The notes: generated from the letters alone by a model not told the origin. A stretch of 39,166 bases of DNA from an uncultured Bacteroidales bacterium (GCA_946407975.1 CAMJQC010000022.1:1-39166); one strand, 5' to 3'; shown: positions 7,706 through 16,256, counted from the first letter of the stretch. A program made the numbers and translations.

Positions 7706-9751
7706 ATGTCACAATTTACAGATTTTGGATTGAATCCCGCTCTGTTGAAGGCTATAAAGGAGCTGGGGTTTGAAAATCCAATGCCAATACAGGAGCAAGC
7801 CATTCCTGTGTTGCTAGAGCAAGATGTTGATTTCGTGGGCCTTGCACAGACGGGAACGGGTAAGACGGCTGCTTTTGGACTGCCGTTGCTGAACAAAATC
7901 GATGAATCACAGCGATGTGTCCAGGCGCTTATCCTCTGTCCGACGCGTGAACTTTGCATGCAGATCACTAGAGACTTGCGCAATTACGCGAAGTACATCC
8001 CCGAAATCTTGATTGTGCCCGTCTATGGCGGTGCCAGTATCGAAGTCCAGTTTAAGGACTTGGCCAAAAAACCTCAGATTATCGTTGCCACACCAGGCCG
8101 TTTGCGCGATATGATTCGTCGCAACCGCGTGGATTTCACCAATGTCAAGACCATGATCCTTGACGAGGCCGACGAGATGCTGAACATGGGCTTCCAGGAA
8201 GAGGTTGACGATATCCTGGAATACATGCCCAAAGAACGTCACACATTGCTGTTCTCTGCCACGATGCCGAAAGAAGTCGAGGCTATACTTAACAAGTACA
8301 TGACTGACCCCGTGAAGGTCGCTGTAGGTGAACGCAATTCTGGAACCGCCAATGTGGACCACAAGTATTATCTGATGGCCGCCAAGGACCGTTACTCGGT
8401 GCTGAAGCGCATCATCGACTATACGCCTTCTATCTATGGCATCATTTTCTGCCGTACGAAACTGGAGACGCAGGAAATCGCAGACAGCCTGATTCAGGAT
8501 GGTTACAATGCCGCTGCTTTGCATGGCGACCTCTCGCAGGCGATGCGCGACAACGTGATGGATCACTTCCGCAAGAAGTCGCTTCAGCTGCTGGTGGCTA
8601 CCGACGTGGCCGCCCGTGGCATCGACGTCAGCGACCTGACCCATATCATCAATTACAACCTGCCCGATGATATTGAGACCTATGTCCATCGTAGCGGCCG
8701 TACAGGTCGTGCCGACAAACGCGGTATTTGCATCAGCCTCGTTCACCTCCGTGAAAAAGGCAAGGTGAAACAGATTGAAAAGATCGTCGGCCGTCCGATT
8801 GAGAGGGCAATGATTCCTACCGGTAAGGAAGTCTGTGAGAAACAGCTCTTCAACCATATCGACCGCATTGAGCATGTCAATATCAACCGCGAGGACATTG
8901 ACGATTACCTGCCCGTCATCTTCCGTAAACTGGAGTGGATGAGCCGTGAAGAACTCATCACCCGTATGGTGGCACTGAACTTCAATCGTTTCCTGGATTA
9001 CTACAAGGATGCCATGGATCTCAACGTCAGTGAGATTGAGGAGAAGAAAGGCAAGAAAGAACGTAAACACGATGGCGATCGTGATGCTGGCCTGAAACGC
9101 CTGTATTATGGCCTTGGAAAGAATGACCATATCCTGCCGCAAAAGATTATTGGCAAAATCAACGACGTCACGCATACCCGCGACATCCGTATCGGCCGTA
9201 TCGAACTGTACGACGATTTCTCATACGTCGATGTGGAGGAAGCCTACATCCCGATGATTCTGGAATGTTTTGCTGACCCGCGCAACAATCCTCATGGCAT
9301 TGTGGTCGAGGTTGCCAAAGAACAACCGAGTCGCGAAGACCGTGAAAAAGGCGGTAAAGGCGCATCGCATGAACGTGGCGGACGCTCTGAACATTCCGAT
9401 CGTTCTGAACGCCGTCGCGATGACGACTTTAAGGAGAAGAAATCGAGAAAGAGCAGAAAAATCGATGACGACAAGCCACGTTACAAGTCAGAACGCTCCC
9501 GCGACGGCAGGGAATGGATCCCTGACGAGGAATGGTTTGCTATGAAAGGCATCGATGTCTTCTTCGACGATGATGACCGTCCAAGCCGCAAGAAACGTAA
9601 TGAAGAACGTGGTTTTGGCACTAAGAAAGGCAGTTCCAGAGGCTCCTCCAGAGAATCCTCAAGAGGTTCGAGAGGCTCTTCAAGAAGGTCGTCTGACCGT
9701 ACCCGTTCCGACAGTGGTTACAGTAGAAGAGGCAGTGGGAGAAGAAGATAA
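7706..9751 (+). CDS. DEAD-box ATP-dependent RNA helicase with DbpA-type RNA-binding domain and RS-rich tail
   Basis: A 681-residue cytosolic helicase for RNA remodelling, probably ribosome assembly or cold adaptation. Domain 1 has the Q motif MPIQEQAIP, Walker A AQTGTGKT, PTREL, DEAD in LDEADEML, and SAT. Domain 2 has HGDLSQAMRD, VATDVAARGID and HRSGRTGR. A DbpA-like RNA-binding domain follows (LKRLYYGLGKNDHILPQK through PHGIVVEVAK, about 470-545). The last 130 residues are disordered, highly charged and end in Arg-Ser/Gly-Ser repeats. I chose ATG 7706 (MSQFTDFGL): the in-frame TTG at 7673 lies inside the -7 box and cannot be translated from that promoter. menA follows after 15 bases. Confidence 0.94.
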   Translation: MSQFTDFGLNPALLKAIKELGFENPMPIQEQAIPVLLEQDVDFVGLAQTGTGKTAAFGLPLLNKIDESQRCVQALILCPTRELCMQITRDLRNYAKYIPEILIVPVYGGASIEVQFKDLAKKPQIIVATPGRLRDMIRRNRVDFTNVKTMILDEADEMLNMGFQEEVDDILEYMPKERHTLLFSATMPKEVEAILNKYMTDPVKVAVGERNSGTANVDHKYYLMAAKDRYSVLKRIIDYTPSIYGIIFCRTKLETQEIADSLIQDGYNAAALHGDLSQAMRDNVMDHFRKKSLQLLVATDVAARGIDVSDLTHIINYNLPDDIETYVHRSGRTGRADKRGICISLVHLREKGKVKQIEKIVGRPIERAMIPTGKEVCEKQLFNHIDRIEHVNINREDIDDYLPVIFRKLEWMSREELITRMVALNFNRFLDYYKDAMDLNVSEIEEKKGKKERKHDGDRDAGLKRLYYGLGKNDHILPQKIIGKINDVTHTRDIRIGRIELYDDFSYVDVEEAYIPMILECFADPRNNPHGIVVEVAKEQPSREDREKGGKGASHERGGRSEHSDRSERRRDDDFKEKKSRKSRKIDDDKPRYKSERSRDGREWIPDEEWFAMKGIDVFFDDDDRPSRKKRNEERGFGTKKGSSRGSSRESSRGSRGSSRRSSDRTRSDSGYSRRGSGRRR

Positions 9752-9766
9752 TACCCTTCGAGATCT

Positions 9767-10666
9767 ATGGCCACTTTTAAAACATGGATGAAAGCAGCCC
9801 GTCCCCGGACGGTGCTGCTTTCTTTTTCCGGCATCTTGATGGGTGCTTTCCTGGCAATTGCAGCGGGACAATGTCGTCCTTGGGTGTTTGTTTTTGCCGC
9901 CCTGACAGGGGTTTTGCTTCAGATTGTGTCGAATCTTGCCAATGATTATGGCGACTTCAAGAAAGGTCTCGATTCCGCAGGCCGTATTGGCCCCCAACGC
10001 GGCATGCAAAGCGGTGCCATAACCGACAGGGAAATGCGTGTCGCGATCGCGGTTACCGGTTTCATCACCTTGCTGTTGGGTGCTGTCTTGGTGCTGTTTG
10101 TGTCGGACCTGAACAAAAACGGGATCCTTGTTTTCCTGGCATTGGGCATGCTGGCCTTGCTGGCGGCTCTGCTTTACACTTTAGGCAAACACCCCTATGG
10201 TTATTACGGTCTGGGAGACGTGTTTTGTTTTCTATTCTTTGGCATGGCAGCGGTTGCCGGCACCTATTATCTAGCTTCTCATATGGTTGACTGGTCCATC
10301 ATATTGCCAGCCTCGGCAATGGGTTTCCTTTCCAATGCTGTGTTGAATATCAACAACATGAGAGATGTGGAAAACGACAGAGCCAATGGGAAACGTACAT
10401 TAGTGGTTAAGATCGGGTCGAAAAACGCTTTTGTGTATCATGTCCTGCTGATCGTCATGGCTTTTCTGTTCCTGACTTTGTTCCTGATCCTACATCATAC
10501 CCCTTGGTACACCTATTTGTTTTGGATTGTCTTTCCGCTTTTCTTACACGATTTGATAGGGATAAAAAAGACCGCAGATTTAAAACAGCTTGATCCCTAT
10601 TTGGGTCGCCAGGTGCGAAACACTTTCTTTTTGACTCTGGCTTTTGGGATTTTGGTCGTGTTGTAA
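9767..10666 (+). CDS. menA: 1,4-dihydroxy-2-naphthoate polyprenyltransferase
   Basis: A 299-residue integral membrane prenyltransferase of the UbiA family that attaches the isoprenoid tail to dihydroxynaphthoate in menaquinone synthesis. The first Asp-rich motif NDYGDFKKGLD sits at about residues 59-69 and is followed by GPQRGMQSG, typical of MenA. The second Asp motif is DVENDRANGKRTL. About eight or nine hydrophobic helices span the protein, and its length matches MenA. It sits 15 bases after the helicase stop and 14 bases before a phosphatase gene, so the three are probably one transcript. No other men genes are in the window. Identification is confident. Confidence 0.94.
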   Translation: MATFKTWMKAARPRTVLLSFSGILMGAFLAIAAGQCRPWVFVFAALTGVLLQIVSNLANDYGDFKKGLDSAGRIGPQRGMQSGAITDREMRVAIAVTGFITLLLGAVLVLFVSDLNKNGILVFLALGMLALLAALLYTLGKHPYGYYGLGDVFCFLFFGMAAVAGTYYLASHMVDWSIILPASAMGFLSNAVLNINNMRDVENDRANGKRTLVVKIGSKNAFVYHVLLIVMAFLFLTLFLILHHTPWYTYLFWIVFPLFLHDLIGIKKTADLKQLDPYLGRQVRNTFFLTLAFGILVVL

Positions 10667-10680
10667 ATGGTTGATATTTG

Positions 10681-11142
10681 ATGAAAACAAAACATAGAAT
10701 TCTTTTTGTCTGTCATGGCAATATCTGTCGCAGTCCGATGGCGGAGTTTGTAATGAAGCATCTCGTTGATGAAGCTGGACTGAAAAATCAGTTTGAAATC
10801 GCTTCAGCGGCGACCTCTACCGAAGAGATTGGCAACCCGGTGTATCCGCCAGCGAAAAGAAAACTGGCCGAACATAACATAGGATGCGAAGGTAAGACGG
10901 CTCGCCAGATGAATCGACGGGATTATGCATATTACGACCATATCATCATAATGGACCGCAACAATGCGCGTAATCTGCACTGGTTGATAGGGGAGGATGT
11001 CGACCATAAGGTCTCACGCCTCATGGACTACACGCATCGTCCAGGAGATGTGGCCGACCCTTGGTACACGGGCGATTTCGAAGCTACATGGCTGGATGTG
11101 TTGGAAGGCTGTCAAGGTTTGCTTGACTATCTGACCAAATAG
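10681..11142 (+). CDS. Low-molecular-weight protein-tyrosine phosphatase
   Basis: A 153-residue cytosolic phosphatase. The P-loop C11-H-G-N-I-C-R17-S follows the first beta strand (ILFVCHGNICRSPMAEF), and the general-acid loop is DPWYTGDF near residue 120. Length and layout are standard for the LMW-PTP family, whose bacterial members act on tyrosine-phosphorylated proteins or arginine phosphate. I preferred ATG 10681 over TTG 10678. It is the last gene of the helicase / menA operon, with a strong terminator 24 bases downstream. No tyrosine-kinase or capsule genes are nearby, so its partner is unknown. Confidence 0.92.
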   Translation: MKTKHRILFVCHGNICRSPMAEFVMKHLVDEAGLKNQFEIASAATSTEEIGNPVYPPAKRKLAEHNIGCEGKTARQMNRRDYAYYDHIIIMDRNNARNLHWLIGEDVDHKVSRLMDYTHRPGDVADPWYTGDFEATWLDVLEGCQGLLDYLTK

Positions 11143-11166
11143 CAATATCTGAAACGAACAAACAAA

Positions 11167-11200
11167 AAAAATCGCCCTACCTATCAGCGGGGCGATTTTT
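11167..11200. terminator. Bidirectional terminator
   Basis: Stem AAAAATCGCCC (11167-11177) / GGGCGATTTTT (11190-11200), perfect over 11 bp with a 12-nt loop. It lies between the converging phosphatase and YpfJ-like genes. Confidence 0.92.
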
Positions 11201-11217
11201 GTAAGGTTACGCTGTTT

Positions 11218-12087
11218 TTACAGTTGTGACTCGTCCACATTGAAGGTGGAGATGCTCATGTCGCCAGTCTGCAGACCGAGTTTGAGCCATTTCATACGTT
11301 GGGCAGAGGTGCCGTGGGTGAACGACTCGGGCGAGGAGTAGCCACGAGCTCTCTCCTGCAGGTAGTTGTCGCCGATGACTTTAGCTGTCTCGATGGCTTC
11401 CTGAAGGTCGTTATCGTCGATGCTCTGGAAGGTGGCGTTCTCATAGTGACCCCAAACGCCGGCATAGTAGTCGGCAAGGAGTTCCAAACGGACGCTGACC
11501 TTGTTGGCCTGTGTTTCGTTCAAACGGCTCATCTGCTGGTGCGCAGCGTCAAGAATACCGAGCAGATATTCCACATGGTGACCCACCTCATGGGCAATCA
11601 CATAAGCATAGGCGAAGTCGAGGTCGCCTTTGTTCTTGATGCCTAGTTGCTGGCGCATGGTTGAGAAGAACGACAGGTCGATGTAAAGGCATTGGTCGCC
11701 CGAGCAATAGAATGGCCCTACAGAGGCTGTGCCCTGTCCGCATGCGGTTTGAACGGCATCGGTGTAGAGTACCATGGTCGGGGGCGTGTAAGTGCGGCCC
11801 ATTTGTTGGAACACTTTCGTCCAGATGTCTTCCGTTGAAGCAAGCACCTGGCTGGAGAACTTGGCCAAAGCCTGTTCTTCTTCGGTGAACTCGCGTTGCT
11901 GTTGGCTGGACACCTCGGTATTCTGGCCCATCTGCTGCAATAGCGATGGGTCTGGTGCTCTACCGGTGAGGAGATAAATTAAACCAAACAATACAATGCC
12001 TCCCAAGCCGATTCCGCCGGCCTTGGCTACGGTGGAACCACGACGGTCCTGTACATTGCTGCTTTCGCGTCTTCCTTCTAATTTCAT
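11218..12087 (-). CDS. Neutral zinc metallopeptidase, YpfJ/KPN_02809 family
   Basis: A 289-residue membrane-anchored protein of the putative neutral zinc metallopeptidase family (PF04228). It starts MKLEGRRESSNVQDRRG, the typical cytosolic lead-in of the family, followed by one membrane segment at about 26-42 (GIGLGGIVLFGLIYLL). The large extracytoplasmic domain carries the zinc motif H-E-V-G-H-H in YVIAHEVGHHVEYLLG and a downstream LLADYYAGVW that probably supplies the third ligand. The C-terminal FTHGTSAQRMKWL is also family-typical. It is a single gene with its own promoter. The biological substrate of this family is not established. Confidence 0.92.
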   Translation of the reverse strand: MKLEGRRESSNVQDRRGSTVAKAGGIGLGGIVLFGLIYLLTGRAPDPSLLQQMGQNTEVSSQQQREFTEEEQALAKFSSQVLASTEDIWTKVFQQMGRTYTPPTMVLYTDAVQTACGQGTASVGPFYCSGDQCLYIDLSFFSTMRQQLGIKNKGDLDFAYAYVIAHEVGHHVEYLLGILDAAHQQMSRLNETQANKVSVRLELLADYYAGVWGHYENATFQSIDDNDLQEAIETAKVIGDNYLQERARGYSSPESFTHGTSAQRMKWLKLGLQTGDMSISTFNVDESQL

Positions 12088-12112
12088 GATGTTAAATTTT
12101 TAAAGTTTGATG

Positions 12113-12120
12113 CAAATATA
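12113..12120 (-). promoter_or_regulatory. Bacteroidota -7 box for the YpfJ-like gene
   Basis: The minus strand reads TATATTTG followed by C, 25 bases before the ATG at 12087. Confidence 0.6.
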
Positions 12121-12176
12121 TATAAAAACATATTCAATCAGTTTTTATTTGTTGATGTTTTTTTGATTTATTCTTG

Positions 12177-12184
12177 TATTTTTG
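12177..12184 (+). promoter_or_regulatory. Bacteroidota -7 box for the nucleotide-salvage operon
   Basis: TATTTTTG followed by CCC, 17 bases before the ATG at 12202. It rules out the longer reading frame that opens at 12163. Confidence 0.65.
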
Positions 12185-12201
12185 CCCATAAAAGCAGAAA
12201 A

Positions 12202-13242
12202 ATGAAACAGCCGTTTTCTTCGATGAACAGCGAAAAATCAGCGTCTGCTCTCGAACGAGAGAAGGTGATTCTCGATTCGGACATGGTCGAGTCGTTCGAC
12301 GATGGCATCGCCATGATGATGCTGGCGCAGAGTCCCTATGTGGAGCTGTTAGGCGTTACCTTGACTTATGGCAACACTTGGGTCGCCGAAGGAACAGCAT
12401 ACGCCATTCGGCAGTTGGAAGCAATAGGCTGTACCGGTGTTCCTGTTTTACAGGGAATGGATGCTCCTATTGAGAAAGGCAGAATAGAACACCTGATGCA
12501 AGAACAAGAAGAGGGCGTTTATGTAGGGGCGGCAAGAAGGCATAAACCTGAATTTTGGGAAGCGTTTTATGAGCAACAATATGGGCAAAAACCCTCCATG
12601 GCACCGCTTACCACGTCGGCAATGGATTTCATCATCCGTGAAGTAAAGAAGCATCCCAACGAAGTCACTATTCTTTCCATCGGTCCTTGCATGAACTTGG
12701 CTCTTGCCATTGAAAAGGCTCCTGAAATTGTCCCTTTAATCCGTAAAGTGGTTTTCATGGGAGGTTCGTTTTTCAACACCAATCCTGGTCAACAGGAGAA
12801 GGAGTTCAACTGGAGGACTGACGCTACTGCTGTCAGTGAAGTTTTGCATTCTGCCATTAACGATAAGTGGATTGTCGGACTGGACGTGTGTAACAAGATT
12901 GTCTTCTCCGATGCGCATTATGAGCGCTTGATGTCCATGATCACCAATCCTATTGTGAAAGAGATGCTGGAACGTCTTTTCAAGACACGATATGACAAAA
13001 AAACGCATCCAGTCCGCTATGTCTGGGATGTGGTGGCCGCCTCTGTCGTCATCGATCCGAGTCTGATTGTGGATTCGGTCAGCAGGTATGTAGATGTTGA
13101 GACGAAACCTGGCCGTGATTACGGAAAATCTATGGTTTTGGAAAGAGATTCTTCGAGTGATATCCAACAGGCAAAAATTGTGCTTTCAGTTGATGAAATG
13201 CAGCTTTGGAGACTTATTGAAGAATATTGTAAAAAGTTTTAA
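12202..13242 (+). CDS. Nucleoside hydrolase family protein with atypical active-site motifs
   Basis: A 346-residue cytosolic (no signal peptide) member of the inosine-uridine nucleoside hydrolase family, which cleaves nucleosides to base and ribose. The N-terminal calcium-binding motif is D25-S-D27 followed by F-D34-D35, two residues longer than the usual DTDPGxDD. GNTW, VVFMGGSFF and EFNWRTDATA follow in family order. The late ligand region reads RYVWDVVAA with Asp276 present, but the preceding residue is Trp275 where classical enzymes have the catalytic histidine. Such variants occur in divergent subgroups, so substrate preference is open. It heads an operon with a 64-residue protein and a 5'-nucleotidase, which supports a nucleotide-scavenging role. 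Confidence 0.85.
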   Translation: MKQPFSSMNSEKSASALEREKVILDSDMVESFDDGIAMMMLAQSPYVELLGVTLTYGNTWVAEGTAYAIRQLEAIGCTGVPVLQGMDAPIEKGRIEHLMQEQEEGVYVGAARRHKPEFWEAFYEQQYGQKPSMAPLTTSAMDFIIREVKKHPNEVTILSIGPCMNLALAIEKAPEIVPLIRKVVFMGGSFFNTNPGQQEKEFNWRTDATAVSEVLHSAINDKWIVGLDVCNKIVFSDAHYERLMSMITNPIVKEMLERLFKTRYDKKTHPVRYVWDVVAASVVIDPSLIVDSVSRYVDVETKPGRDYGKSMVLERDSSSDIQQAKIVLSVDEMQLWRLIEEYCKKF

Positions 13243-13286
13243 ATCAAAAATATATAAACTATTAATCAATTTAAATAATCTGTATC

Positions 13287-13481
13287 ATGAGAGTATTTGT
13301 AAACGACATCGAACTAAAAACTTATTATGGCGCCAAGGTGAAATCGGCCGTGCTGGCCTATCTGAGAGCCAACCATTTGCCTTTGACTCTTGACAATATC
13401 GAAGTCAGGGACGCCTATGGCAATATCGTTGACCTGACAGGTCCAATGCGTCCGCAATCAAGGATTTACATTAAACTTTAA
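13287..13481 (+). CDS. Small 64-residue protein, possibly beta-grasp (ubiquitin-like) fold
   Basis: The gene is real by context: an ATG with an A-rich leader, 44 bases after the nucleoside hydrolase and 4 bases before the 5'-nucleotidase. I do not recognise the family. The pattern MRVFVNDIELK, a helix KSAVLAYLRANH, then NIEVRDAYGNIVDLTGPMRP and RIYIKL resembles a short beta-grasp domain such as ThiS or ubiquitin-like proteins. It ends in KL and has no Gly-Gly tail, so sulfur-carrier activity is unlikely. There are no cysteines, no signal peptide and no membrane segment. A binding or adaptor role next to the salvage enzymes is only a guess. Confidence 0.7.
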   Translation: MRVFVNDIELKTYYGAKVKSAVLAYLRANHLPLTLDNIEVRDAYGNIVDLTGPMRPQSRIYIKL

Positions 13482-13485
13482 TGCC

Positions 13486-14907
13486 ATGAGAAAGACTTTG
13501 ACCTATGTGCTTGTTGCATTGTTTGCGGCTTGCATCACTGCTTGTGCACCTAAAGAGCAGAAGGTTTATGTCGCCTCGATCAACGACATGCATGCCAACA
13601 TTGACAACTTCCCGCAGTTTGCCGCTCTGCTTGACAGTCTGCGCATCATTCACCCCGATCTGATTCTTGTTTCGGCGGGTGACAACCGTTCGGGCAATCC
13701 TATCAACGACCGTTATGAGGAGCCTGCCCGACCAATGGTAGAACTGATGAACGCCGTGGGTTTTGATATGTCCACTTTTGGCAATCACGAATGGGATGCC
13801 GGCATATTGGCTTTGCGTGACGTGATGGGGTGGGCCGACTATCCTTACATCTGCGCTAACGTCACCTTCGACGATAATCTAAACATGCCCTGCAAGCCTT
13901 ACCTCATCCTTGAACGCAATGGTTTGAAACTGGGTTTCATCGGTGGTATTCAGCTGGGTATGAATGGCCTGCCGGACTTTCATCCCAAGAATGCAGATGG
14001 GTCACATTTTCGTCCTATCGAAGAAGTGTTGCCCGAGTATCTTTCCTTGCGTGATTCTTGCGACGCCCTCTTCCTTCTGTCGCATTGCGGTTATGAGGAT
14101 GACCGTGAATTGGCCGAGAAGTTTCCACAACTTGATGCCATCTTCGGTGGACATAGTCACACCCGTGTCGCAGAAAAACAACTTGTCAACGGCGTGATGG
14201 TTACCCAGGCCGAAAACCGGGTGAAGTTTGTGACTCTGTCTACTTTCACCTTCAAAAAAGGGAAACTGGTTGACAAGGATATGCAGTTGCTTTCTATTAA
14301 AGACTTCAAGCACAGAAACGAAAAGGTTCAGGCCATGGTGGACGAATACAACGACAATGCCTTCTTTGCTCAAGTGGTGGCTCAAAACGTTACGCCTATC
14401 GATACTTATGAGGTCTTAGGACAGCTGATGACCGATGCCATCCGCTATTCCCTTGGTGCCGATATGGGTTTCCAGAACCCTGGTGGTGTGCGTTACGATA
14501 CGCTTTCTGCCCGCCCGGTGACACTTAAGGATTTGCTTGCCCTTGATCCTTTTGACAATGAGATCGTTCAATATAATCTGACGGGCAAGGAGATCATTGA
14601 ACTGATGAAATCGTGCTATGTCACCGACGGTGGTCCTATCTATTGTTCTGGTTGCACTTATTCTTATACCGAAGCAGAGGATGGAAGCATGACCGATATC
14701 AAGGTCGTTCTTGAGAACGGCAAACCGTTGAATATGGATGCCACCTACAATGTGGTGATGAACAGCTACATGTCGTCGGTGTTCGATTACGAGCATGAAG
14801 ATGAAGGCCGTACCACCTTCCGCACTTCCAACGAGTTGATGCTGGAGTATCTGAAAACCCATCCGGAGATTAATTATCCGAATGTACCAAGGGTTTCAGA
14901 GAACTGA
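13486..14907 (+). CDS. 5'-nucleotidase / UshA-type metallophosphatase, lipoprotein
   Basis: A 473-residue predicted lipoprotein (lipobox I-T-A-C with Cys at about 20), so it acts outside the cytoplasm. The N-terminal metallophosphatase domain has SINDMHANI, SAGDNRSGN, FGNHEWDAG, LSHCGYEDD and GGHSHT, giving the full dinuclear metal set. The C-terminal 5'-nucleotidase domain (about 285-473) has NPGGVRYDTL and LLALDPFDNEIV. In many Bacteroidales, as I recall, these two halves are separate adjacent genes; here they are fused as in UshA. It probably dephosphorylates nucleotides in the periplasm, feeding nucleosides to the hydrolase encoded upstream. A strong terminator follows. Confidence 0.9.
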   Translation: MRKTLTYVLVALFAACITACAPKEQKVYVASINDMHANIDNFPQFAALLDSLRIIHPDLILVSAGDNRSGNPINDRYEEPARPMVELMNAVGFDMSTFGNHEWDAGILALRDVMGWADYPYICANVTFDDNLNMPCKPYLILERNGLKLGFIGGIQLGMNGLPDFHPKNADGSHFRPIEEVLPEYLSLRDSCDALFLLSHCGYEDDRELAEKFPQLDAIFGGHSHTRVAEKQLVNGVMVTQAENRVKFVTLSTFTFKKGKLVDKDMQLLSIKDFKHRNEKVQAMVDEYNDNAFFAQVVAQNVTPIDTYEVLGQLMTDAIRYSLGADMGFQNPGGVRYDTLSARPVTLKDLLALDPFDNEIVQYNLTGKEIIELMKSCYVTDGGPIYCSGCTYSYTEAEDGSMTDIKVVLENGKPLNMDATYNVVMNSYMSSVFDYEHEDEGRTTFRTSNELMLEYLKTHPEINYPNVPRVSEN

Positions 14908-14927
14908 TTTTTAGGTTTTTAATAATT

Positions 14928-14962
14928 GAAAAGCGGTGCGGTTTCCACACCGCTTTTCTTGT
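14928..14962 (+). terminator. Terminator of the nucleotide-salvage operon
   Basis: Perfect 11-bp stem GAAAAGCGGTG (14928-14938) / CACCGCTTTTC (14948-14958) with a 9-nt loop, then TTGTT. Confidence 0.88.
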
Positions 14963-14972
14963 TATAGAAAGT

Positions 14973-14989
14973 TTGGCACGATAATGGGA
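14973..14989 (+). promoter_or_regulatory. Sigma-54-like -24/-12 element upstream of the first secreted paralog (imperfect)
   Basis: TTGGCACG-ATAA-TGGGA. The -24 half is a full match to TTGGCACG and the spacing to the -12 half is correct, but the -12 invariant GC reads GG. The expected start site is near 15000, leaving a leader of about 30 nt to ATG 15028. No TAnnTTTG box is seen here. The same TTTGGCACGAT core recurs before the neighbouring paralog. Confidence 0.45.
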
Positions 14990-15027
14990 TGTAGCAAGAT
15001 AAGTTGAACTATCAAAAACATATAACC

Positions 15028-16053
15028 ATGAAAGCAAAAACGATATTGATGAGCATCTTGCTGTTCGCAGGAATCATCTCGGCTAAAGCACAAGAGTACT
15101 TCCCTTCGGAGCTAGTGCTGGTTTCACAACCGGTGATGACCTACACGCACAACTCCGTACGTGTGTATTACGATGTCCAGAATATCGGCGATGAACGCTA
15201 TTCTGGCTATTTCTATCTTTATCTCGAACCTGACAACGGCTACTATTACGCACGTGAATACGTCAGAGTCCGTCCTGGCAGGATCAAGAGAATCGTCATA
15301 GATATCCCGGCTTATCGTCTCGATCCCAACTTTACCTATACCATCAAACCTTATTATGAAATGGGTCCGGAGCTGTTTTCCCTGACTACCTTCGAATACT
15401 TCGAGCCTCTGACTTTCTGGTGGAATGGACCTCGCAGCGGCGTCTATGTGGTATTTGAGCCAGCTCCCGTCATCCGCGTGTACGTGCGTCCCCGTGGACC
15501 GCGCTATTACTACGACGGCTTCTGGCCCGGTCATCATCCCCACATGCATGGCCATTACCACCACGACCCACATCACCACTCCTACACCTATCATCATGAA
15601 GGCGGTTACCCAGGCGCACAGCCTCAAGGCCCTAACGCCCCGAAGCCGTCGCAAGCAGAAGTGCATAACGGTGGCAACAGCACGGGCAGCATGAGCTCAC
15701 GTGCACCTCAACCGGGAAATGGTGGCAATCGTCACGAAAGCACGGTGCGTCGTCCGGAAGACAATGGCGCAAGGAATAGCGGTTCGGTGTTTCGTCCACA
15801 GAATAGCGGCAGATCTCGCTCCAACACCAATGTGGATCGTCCGCGTCAGGAGTCAGGACGCTCTGGCAACGTCGGCCGTCCAAGCAGAAGTTCGTCTTCC
15901 AACAGCGGCAGCCGCGGAAGTAACGTCGGCCGCCCAAGCCGTAGCTCCAGCGCTTCAGGCAGCAGAAGTGCAAGCTCCACAAGCCGTGGCTCCAGCTCAA
16001 GAAGTTCTTCCCCATCGAGCAGCCGTTCCGGTTCCTCTTCAAGAGGCAGATAA
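15028..16053 (+). CDS. Secreted Ser/Gly/Arg-rich protein, paralog 1 of a tandem pair
   Basis: A 341-residue protein with signal peptide MKAKTILMSILLFAGIISAKA, cut near residue 21. Residues about 23-150 form a conserved beta-rich domain (VYYDVQNIGDERYSGYFYLY, VRPGRIKRIVIDIPAYR, FEYFEPLTFWWNGPR) that reads like a CARDB/Ig-type sandwich; this is inference. A Tyr/Pro region and a His cluster (HHPHMHGHYHHDPHHH) follow. From about 210 on there is a disordered Ser/Gly/Arg/Asn tail with GRPSRSSS repeats. I start at ATG 15028 because it aligns with the paralog and begins the signal peptide; an in-frame TTG at 15004 is less likely. No named family is recognised. A surface structural or adhesive role is possible. 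Confidence 0.82.
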   Translation: MKAKTILMSILLFAGIISAKAQEYFPSELVLVSQPVMTYTHNSVRVYYDVQNIGDERYSGYFYLYLEPDNGYYYAREYVRVRPGRIKRIVIDIPAYRLDPNFTYTIKPYYEMGPELFSLTTFEYFEPLTFWWNGPRSGVYVVFEPAPVIRVYVRPRGPRYYYDGFWPGHHPHMHGHYHHDPHHHSYTYHHEGGYPGAQPQGPNAPKPSQAEVHNGGNSTGSMSSRAPQPGNGGNRHESTVRRPEDNGARNSGSVFRPQNSGRSRSNTNVDRPRQESGRSGNVGRPSRSSSSNSGSRGSNVGRPSRSSSASGSRSASSTSRGSSSRSSSPSSSRSGSSSRGR

Positions 16054-16078
16054 GGCATAGTTCCAAAAACCAAAATGT

Positions 16079-16113
16079 AGCAGTCCCGTCCTTTGGCGGG
16101 ACTGCTTGTTTTT
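16079..16113 (+). terminator. Terminator after the first secreted paralog
   Basis: Perfect 10-bp stem AGCAGTCCCG (16079-16088) / CGGGACTGCT (16097-16106), 8-nt loop, then TGTTTTT. In the rest of the 260-base gap I see only the sigma-54-like site below. Confidence 0.92.
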
Positions 16114-16256
16114 ATGTGGACAATTTGGACGCTATGCCGCTATTGTTGCTTAAATAGATGATTATTAGCAGTATAAAGGTGTCTCTATAGAATCACTTTT
16201 TCTTTTATTTGTCTTTTTGACAGAAATGCCTTTTCTTTGCATTATGGTAAAGCAGT

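Noticed and set aside
7907-9175. A 422-codon open frame on the minus strand across the helicase gene
   Set aside because: It lies wholly antisense to an intact DEAD-box helicase, has no recognisable domain, and its length comes from codon bias in the opposite frame.
12163-12201. Upstream extension of the nucleoside hydrolase
   Set aside because: It covers the -7 box at 12177-12184; translation from ATG 12202 is the consistent choice.
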